In this document: positions 55,101-62,500 of the stretch, piece after piece
Layout: every line of letters starts with the position of its first letter
Position numbering within the stretch: the first letter of the stretch is position 1
From: Symbiodinium natans
Lineage: Eukaryota; Sar; Dinophyceae; Suessiales; Symbiodiniaceae
DNA length: 62,500 nucleotides
Reading direction: 5' to 3'
Assembly (NCBI GenBank): GCA_905221605.1
Contig: CAJNDS010002314.1
Span: 128,678 to 191,177, forward strand
Position numbers and translations under genes: made by a program
The notes under the pieces: model-generated
The model's input: the letters and a program-made list of their open reading frames with translations, nothing else
Told to the model about the DNA's origin: nothing
Database searches by the model: none

Positions 55101-58100
55101 GAACCCTGAACCCTGAACCCTAAACCCTAAACCCTAAACCCTAAAGGTCCTATAGATACCCTCATTAGGGTCCCCAGGGCCTGAAGAGGGCCATTGCGGT
55201 CTTTCAGGGTGGCTTAGGGCTGAGACCTAAGCATGGTTCAGCTGGGTCTATAGGGTTCAGGGTTCAGGGTTCAGGGTTTAGGGTTTAGGGTTTAGGGTTT
55301 TGGGTGAAATGATTAAGGGTTCAGGTGAAGTTTCGAGGAGTTTCGTGGAGAAACACTGAGCAAGATCAACACACACTAGGCCCCGTGATCTCTGATCCAG
55401 CATGCAGCTCCTAACTCCACTTGAATTGCCACGTAACTTGCCCAAGAAGGCCTAAAACTCTCAAAGCCGAATGCCCCTTACCCTGAAACCCTACGCCACT
55501 AAGACCGTAAGCCCTAAGAGCCTTGCCCTAGGCCCTAAACGCTGAACCTTGCACCCTAAACCCGCAAACCCAAAGCACCTGCGACCCCACAACCAAGCCG
55601 TGAGACCTTTACTCTGGCGCCGGATCCTATACTACCGCAAAAACATTGGGACTTCACATATAATAGTGGACACTGAACATAATTTGAGTTTTGCTGTCCC
55701 CGTTACCTTGAGGGGGCTAGGGCTTCGTTTCGGATAGGGCTTGGGAGCAACGTCAGCCCAACGACCCAACACAATGCCCAAATAGCCTTTAAATAGCCTG
55801 GTTCAGGCCTGCTTGCGGGTTGGGGATATGAAGAACCCGAACAGTTATATGATAATCATTGTCAACTAATGCAAACCAGCTGATAATCAAAGTATCCCGA
55901 ACCCTTGATGAACCCATACTACACCCTGAATCCAAAACCAATCCGTCAGTGCAAGGCGCATCCATTACGGCCACGATCCGGTCCTTGAGGCGTGTAGGGT
56001 CTAGGATTTGGGGTCTAGGGCCCTCCCCCCTTTTGGTGTTGGGGTTAACAGTCAGGTGTTTGGGGGATGTACCAGAGGCGGGGGGGGGGCGGGGGGCGTC
56101 GAGAACGCAGAGCGCGGGCGCATAGAGGGGGAAACTGCTCGCCTGCAGTCGTGCCTGGGTTCATTTCAAGGGCTCCATGGTTCCCGGGATTTAGCCTAAA
56201 CCCTAAATCGTCTGGGGGCGGTTTAGTGTGGCAGCAGGATTGTGAAGACCCAAACCCTCCAAGCCCCGCACTCTTTGTTGAGGGTTCAGGGTTTATAGGG
56301 TTTAGGGTTTAGGGTTCCTGAAAAACCCTGCGCCCTGAATTCTACAATCTACAAGCTTCAAAACCCCGGAGCCCTGAAGTACGTCCTTCAAAGCAACACC
56401 TAGTCTAAATCCTAAACTGCCCCCCCCCCAAAAAAAAAAGGAATAAGGGAACTGCTGGGGCATCCAAGAACACCCTACAGCCTCCAACTCCTGAATCCTG
56501 CAGACCATAAACCCTCCAGACCCTAAGCCCAAAAAACCACACAAACCCTAAACCCTAAGTCCTACAGATCTTAAATTAAAAACCAAAGTCTAGAGGCACT
56601 AAGCCCCAACAATCCCCCCCTCCCTCCTCCAAAACAGGGACTGAAGACCTAAATACCCAGGTCCAAAATGTCCTAGAGCACTGGCACTTGGAATCACAGT
56701 AATCATATTACAATAAGGGTACCCTTGTTGGGGTTAAACCCAAAACCCAAAACCCAAAACCCTAACCCCTAACCCCTAAACCCCAAACCCCAAACCCCAG
56801 ACCCTAAACCCTATTATATAAACTAAACCCTAAACCCTAAAGCCTAAAGCCTAAAGCCTAAAGCCTAAAGCCTAAAGCCTACACCCTAAACCCTAAACCC
56901 TAAACCCTAAACCCTAAACCCTAAACCCTACCAACCCGAAAGCTCTTGGGCCCTCAAAACCTCCCGGGTGTGAGACCGATGAGGTACCAGTCCCTCGGTA
57001 GGAGGGTCCTGGGAGCCTCAAGGAAGAAGTAGATTTTAGGGTCTAGGGTTTAGGGTTTAGGGTTTGGGGTTCGGGCTTAGGGTTTAGGGTGCATGGTTTG
57101 GAGGACTTCGGAATATTCGAGTCTTAATTGAAGGTCTTCCCGGCTTAGGGCGCCCAGACCTAAGGCCCCAAGCCTGACCCTGAAGGGTTTTGGGTTTAGG
57201 GATTTTAGGGGTTAGGGGTTAGGGGTTAGGGGTTAGGGGTTAGGGTTTAGGGTTTAGGGTTTAGGGTATAGGGTAAGCCTTAAAGACAGCGAGTGCCAAT
57301 TAGGGCCCCAGAGTCTCTCCGCGGCGACAATGTCGGCAGCCTCGCGAAGAAGTCCTTTTGGGTGAGCGTTTAGGGTTTAGGGTTTAGGGTTTAGGGTTTA
57401 GGGGCTTATGGTCTAGGGTCTATAAGGTTTAGGGTTTAGCGTCTTCGGGTTTAGGGTTAGGAGTCCGAGGGTTGTAGGTTCGGGACTTCGGGTGTTAAGG
57501 CTTTGGAGGTGTGCTGCGCTTATGTGATCCTGACTACCCCCCACCTTAGCTATGCCCAACCCGAAATGAGACCCGAAAAGTCAGCGGCCTTTAGAGCAGG
57601 GTTGGTGGTAGACAAGGTGGGGGACCGCTTACGACGCCTGAACCCTAGAAAAGCGAGGGTGGAGGGTTTAGGTTGGGGTGTAGTGGTGTTTAAGAAGAGC
57701 TGGACAAGCAGGGTTAGGCTTTATAGCTAGCACGGTAGACCCTAGGAGAACAAAAGCTACACGTCCCCTACGCCTGAAAATTCGGAAGTGTTGTCCTAAA
57801 CCCAAGGCACTAAAGCCTAGACTCTTTAGGGTTTTGGGTTTAGGGTTTAGGGTTCCCCAGACCCAAGGCACTAAACTCTAGACTCTAAAGGGTCCAAAAC
57901 CCTGTACACCCAGAAGAACTCTCTGCCGAGGGGCGGGGTGAGACTGTGCGGTGGACGAACTCCTTGGTCTCGCGGAAGTTTGGGTTTGCGGGTTTCTAGG
58001 GTGGACACGGTTTAAACCCTGAACCTTCAGTGCTGAGCTCGCAGCCTGCAACCCTAAACCCTAAACCCCAAACCCCAAACCCTGAACCCTAAACCCTAAG

Positions 58101-58440
58101 CAAGTCTACCCTAGACTCATGGAGGCTGCTGCACTGGGGGCTTGATTGTCAAAGCGATCGCCCGTGCGCGCACATCGCTGATTCTGATGGAACGTGGCTT
58201 TCAAAGGAGTGACTTGGGTTCAGGGTTCAGGGTTTAGGGTCTAGGGGTTAGGGTTCAGGGTTCAGGGTTCCAGGTGTTTAAGAGGGTTCAGGGCCTAGGG
58301 CTTAGGGATTGAGCGTTTAGGTTTTCTGTGACATGGCTTTAAAGAGGGGAGGCTTTCATCTCCAGCAAAGGCCCGACCCAGACACCGCTCACTGATGGCC
58401 CTTCTGCTCCGAAGAAAAACCACCCAGAACCCTGGCTTTG
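55101..58440. repeat. Telomeric-repeat mosaic, heptamer-poor in part
   Basis: Unique stretches at 55.32-56.0 and 57.45-57.82 kb have short frames without domains. A C run followed by A lies at 56,421-56,440. An AAAGCCT block lies at 56,838-56,882. GGTTAGG heptamer/octamer variants lie at 57,205-57,245. AAGGGTACCCTTGTTGGGGTT at about 56,715 also occurs at about 3,713. No supported gene. Confidence 0.75.
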
Positions 58441-61076
58441 ATATGGGGTTTAGGGTTTAGGGTTTAGGGTTTAGGGTTTAGGGTTTAGGGTTTAGGGTTT
58501 AGGGTTTAGGGTTTAGGGTTTAGGGTTTAGGGTTGGCATGTTCCCCTTATACTAACAATCCATAGCAATCCTCATTGCATTTACAAGGAAGAATATTGGT
58601 TATCTATCTATTTTGTTTTTCGGGGGAGCTCTTAAGCAAACAGTGGATCAGTAGCCCTGAACCCTAAATCCCAAATCAACTTAACAACCAAAAAACAAAA
58701 AAAAGAAGCAAAGGGTGTCTAAGCCCTACCCCTAAACCCTAAACCCTAAAACCCTAAACCCCAAACCCTAAACCACAAACCCTAAACCCTAAGCCAAGGG
58801 GCCACTCTGTCCTGCACCGGCTGCCCCCGGGAGAAAACTAACGGCGCATGGGGCTTGGCGAGGGCAGCAGCCCCAAAGCGGGCGACGAAGTATGCCTCGG
58901 TTCAGGGTTGCGGGGTTAGGGTTTATGGTTTAGGGTTCTCAAGCCAGCCGCTCGATTTCGGACATCGGGAGCAAAACATACGTTGCTAGAAAACACCCTC
59001 CTTGGGCATGTCTTCCAGAATCACCGTTCTGCAAGCGAGCCCTGAGGGCTTCTGCGCGGTGAGCAAGAAGCTCTAGCCTTAGCATTCTAGAGACCCCCTT
59101 GTACCCTAAACCCTAAACTCCCTAAACCCTAAACCCTAAACCCTAAACCCTGAACCCTAAACCCTAAACCCTGAACCCTAAACCCTAAACCCTAAACCCT
59201 AAACCTTAACCCCACTGCTTTGAAAGGGTTTGTTAGGCTGAAGACTTGGCGGAGAGACTCCAAGTCCACGACCCAATGTGGAAGTTTACGAGATTGGAGG
59301 CCCGCAACCCTAAACCCTAGCCCTAAACCCTAAACCCTAAGCCCTAAACCCTAGCCCTAAACCCTAAACCCTAAGCCCTTATTGGAGGCCTTATTATGAG
59401 GAAATCCTACTATTTGGGGTCTATGGGGGTCCCCTATTTCTCGTAAACCCCCCCCATATCTGTGATCAAGACTTGAGCGTGAGACTTAGCCTAGAGCAGA
59501 GGCAGCAACAGCCCTGAAAGACGGGCCTAAAACATCAAGATGACACGGTTCAGGGTTTAGGGTTTAGGGTTTAGGTTTTAGGGTTTAGGGTTTAGGGTTT
59601 AAAGCATCTTTGCGGCAAAAGGCCTGCATTGCCGGCATGCCAGCCATGTCACAAAGTACGAAGCTGTGGAGAGTATGCATACCTGGCCTGACTTCTTCAA
59701 ATTAGGGTTTAGGGTTTAGGGTTTAGGGTTTAGTGTTTAGGGTTGAGGGAAATAAGTGTGATCTACGCCCTTAACCCCTGAACCCTGAACGAAAAAAAAC
59801 CCAACACCCTAAGCACAAAAGTGAATTACCCTGAATCCCCAACCCTAAAACAAAGGAAAAATCCCCACAGAACCCTATACACATAAACCCTGTCCTTGGG
59901 TTGCGGGTTCACGGCCTGTAAAACCCCCTAAACCCTAAACCCTAAACCCTAAACCCTAAACCCTAAACCCTAAACCCTAAACCCTAAACCCTAAACCCTA
60001 AACCCTGACAGCTCGCGAAGTACCAGGTTCGCATCGCGGCCCTGAACATTGGCTGGCCTCACCTGCGTCAGATGCAAGGATGCTTTCGAGTGTTAAGGCT
60101 TGGGGTTTAGGGTTTAGGGGGTGAAGGGGTTTAGGGGTTTAGGGGTTTAGGGGTTTAGGGGTTTACGGTTTAGGGTTTAGGGTTTAGGGTTTAGGGTTTA
60201 GGGTTCAAGTTCTCAGCGTTTGGGGCGTAGGGTTCCAAACCCGACCACCCTCGGTCTCCCAGGCTGGGTCCCGCCGTCCCGCCGGGTATCCGGCCCCAGA
60301 GCCCGAATCAACCCTAAACCCTAAACCCTAAACCCTAAACCCTAAACCCTAAACCCTAAACCCTAAACCCTCAACCCTAAACCCTAAACCCTAAACCCTA
60401 AACCCAAACCGCAAACTTGAGCCCTGAACCCTAGAGGCCCTTGAGTGCCCAGCTCCAGAGAATGCCACAGAAATTGCCAGCCAATCCCCCGCCAGAGTGA
60501 GGGCATGGGTTATGGGGTTTATAAAGGATTTATGGTTTAGGATTTAGGGTTTAGGATTTAGGGTTTAGGATTTAGGATTTAGGGTTTAGGATTTAGGGGT
60601 TGGGGGGGTCTAAAATGGGGAAGTTCAGGGTTACGTGGTTAGGGGCTGGGGACCCTGATCCCTGTTGCAGTAAAAGGGAGTGGGAGAGAAAAGAGGCCCA
60701 AAACTTTGTAGCCTAAATCCCTCACTCATAATAATGATCCCATACATTGGGAACCCTAGAAACCTCATCAACCTCATAACCAACCTTACAACCTCAAACC
60801 CTAAGCCGAAAGTCCGGAAACCAGCGCGCTCAACGTTTTGGAGCTTAAAACGCTTCCCCCTCAGGCAGAGCGAAACTGCCTGCGCCCCAGAGCCTATGGA
60901 GCCTTAAATCCTGAGGGAACCCCAAAAACTGAAAACCTGAATCCGAAACCGTAAACCGTAAACCCTAGAGACTGCTGGCGCCTCAACATTCCACAAAGGA
61001 TCGGAATTCAGAACCCGCTGCATGTATGAGGCCGCATGCCTGGCAGAAGAACGGTTTCAGGTGCAGACTCTAAACC
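58441..61076. repeat. Telomeric-repeat mosaic
   Basis: Arrays at 58,445-58,533 (TTTAGGG), 59,102-59,210, 59,930-60,007 (CCCTAAA), 60,167-60,206 and 60,309-60,402. The spacer 58,538-58,643 carries the right half of a CTTAAG family MITE (ends CTCTTAAGCAAACAGT). No gene recognised. Confidence 0.8.
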
Positions 61077-61188
61077 CATATTGGGGGTTTACGAAAATAG
61101 GGGTACCCTTTTTGGGGGGCTCCTATAAAAAGAGGTATAGTATTTTGCGCTATATTAGGGGTACTCCTATTTTGGGAAACCCCCATGT
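61077..61188. mobile_element. Palindromic element, CATATTGGGGGTTT family
   Basis: Left CATATTGGGGGTTTACGAAA with ATAGGGGTACCC. Right GGGGTACTCCTATTTTGGGAA followed by ACCCCCATG, an imperfect inverted repeat of about 30 bp. Related ends occur at 33,240-33,270 and 29,725. Confidence 0.6.
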
Positions 61189-61282
61189 GCCCAAAACGCT
61201 GAGATTTGGATTTCGGGTGTTGGGTTTGTAGGGTTTAGGGCTTATATAAGGTCTAGGCTTGGTCTATAGGGTCTAGAGTTGA

Positions 61283-61403
61283 CTAGACCCATGAGTAATA
61301 ACCTAGGAAAAAAAGGGTGCCCTTCTTGGTTTATTGGTTTACAGGGGCCTATCAGAGAACCCAAACCCCAAAAAAAGGGAATTAGGGCCTACTCTGGGTC
61401 CTG
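61283..61403. mobile_element. CTAGACC...GGGTCCTGG MITE, uninterrupted
   Basis: Begins CTAGACCCATGAGTAATAAC, then CCTAGG, then AAAAAAAGGGTGCCC, and ends GCCTACTCTGGGTCCTGG. Second uninterrupted reference for the copy at 8258. Confidence 0.65.
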
Positions 61404-62500
61404 GTTTAGGCTTTGGGTCGATTTGGGGTTTGGGGTCTAGGGCCGGTTTAAGGTTTCGAGTCCAGGGTCACAACGCTTCATTCGCCTGCCCTATATGATG
61501 TAGGGTTTGTATTTCTTGTATCCCCAAAAGGATACCCAATATATACACTCACCAATCTTAAAAAGGAACCTTATACACACTCACCAGTAACAGCAATATA
61601 CACCCTGTTTCATGTGATCCCCTATTCACGGCATATCTGACATACATAGCGAAGCTTAGGTGTTTTTGGGGTTTAGGGTTTAGGGTTTAGGGTCTAGGGG
61701 GGGTGGTACCATACATGTGTGTGCGTGTGTACCTTTTGTATGCGTGTATTCCATATACATATTCTAAACTCCCATAATCACCCAGACCCGATCACACATT
61801 TAGCTCTTGGGCTTGGGGTCAGGATGTGTAGGACCGATGGGTGGGGAAACCCCACCCAAAACAAAACCGAAAATCTCAGAAGGGCGTGCCGGGCCGTGTT
61901 TAGACTCTCTAAACCCTAAAACCCGAAACCCCAAACCCTAAACCCCAAACCCCAAACCCTAAACCCTAAACCCTAAACACTAAACCCTAAACCCTAAACC
62001 CTAAACCCTAAATGCCCCCCCCCCCCCCCCCCCCCCCCACACACAGGCCCTTGGGTCCCGCAATTTAGGGTCAGGGCCTTGAACTTCGAAGTTGAAGGAT
62101 GGAGGGGTCAGGCCAAGGGCTTATAAGGGCTTTGGGCCTTCGACCTCCGGGTTAGGGTTTGGGGTTTAGGGTTTAGGGTTTAGGGTCTAGGGTTTAGGGT
62201 TTAGGGTTTAGGGTTTAGGGTTCAGGGTTCAGGGTTCAGGGTTAAGGGTTTGAGGATTTGGGTTTAGGGGCCGGGTCTGGGGTTCACTGTTTAGGGCTTA
62301 GGGGCTCCCTCGCATTGCCCGGCCTAGCAGTAGCCTCATCGACAAAGTTGACCCAAGCGAGGGCGATGTGCACCTTCTTCCGCCTAACACGCAGCACACG
62401 CAAACGTGAGCCCATGGTTCAGGGGAGGTTTAGGGTTTAGGGCTTAGGGTTTAGGGTTTAGGGTTTAGAAGCTTCAGGAGCCTTGTGGGGAGCAGTGGGG
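61404..62500. repeat. GGTTCATATG-family MITE copy, then telomeric arrays and C run
   Basis: The region 61,488-61,618 is the second copy of the element at 3010 (ATTTCTTGT, then CCCCAAAAGGATAC and CACTCACCA twice). GT-rich DNA follows at 61,715. A CCCTAAA array (61,935-62,012) runs into about 30 C at 62,007-62,038. A TTTAGGG/TTCAGGG array lies at 62,155-62,245. No gene recognised. Confidence 0.75.

Overview
The window looks like nuclear DNA of a eukaryote, most likely a dinoflagellate or close alveolate relative. Two things suggest this. Plant-type telomeric heptamers (TTTAGGG/CCCTAAA) occur hundreds of times, in both orientations, across almost the whole window. The only convincing proteins are a tyrosine recombinase (YR), a zinc-finger Gag-like protein and a reverse transcriptase/RNase H (RT/RH) of a DIRS-like type that I associate, from memory, with dinoflagellate genomes. 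Chromerids and green algae also use TTTAGGG, so the assignment is an inference (about 0.7). I found no rRNA, tRNA, spliced-leader RNA or cellular housekeeping gene.

Layout. From 1 to 15.8 kb and from 28.3 to 62.5 kb the DNA is a mosaic: short heptamer arrays, and homogeneous blocks of variant heptamers (TTTGGGG, TTTCGGG, TTCGGGG, TTCAGGG, CTTAGGG, TTGAGGG), alternate with unique spacers, mostly 60-200 bp. Many spacers are small palindromic, MITE-like elements that fall into at least five families. There are also ordinary satellites: GAACCG-rich DNA with CT and CCAGCC repeats at 8.65-9.22 kb, GTT/GTTGTC repeats at 27.9-28.3 kb, an 88-bp repeat at 28.8-29.2 kb, and a 63-bp repeat at 48.25-48.8 kb.

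The one gene-bearing block is on the minus strand, about 16.2-27.7 kb. Read 5' to 3' it encodes a YR, then a Gag-like protein with CCCH and knuckle-like zinc motifs, then RT/RNase H. Gag and RT/RH are open and in one frame, separated only by TGA directly followed by ATG. The YR is broken twice: by a frameshift near 26.57 kb and by a 4,923-bp insertion (20,975-25,897). The insert is a foldback element: about 2-kb inverted arms around a 47-bp loop, 24-bp terminal inverted repeats, and a TA target duplication that splits a tyrosine codon. Removing it in silico together with one TA restores the YR frame through its catalytic tyrosine. YR upstream of Gag-RT-RH is unlike the classical DIRS/Ngaro/PAT order, where YR is last.

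The most unusual signal is that telomeric heptamers appear to have been inserted into other elements. In at least four places a related uninterrupted sequence is available in the window: MITE pairs at 3.84/4.83 kb and 8.26/38.63/61.28 kb, the two arms of the foldback element (28-bp difference at 24,410-24,437), and the two arms of a palindrome at 53.45-53.61 kb. One insertion is flanked by a 9-bp direct duplication. This supports active insertion of telomeric DNA at internal breaks rather than passive relics of chromosome fusion.
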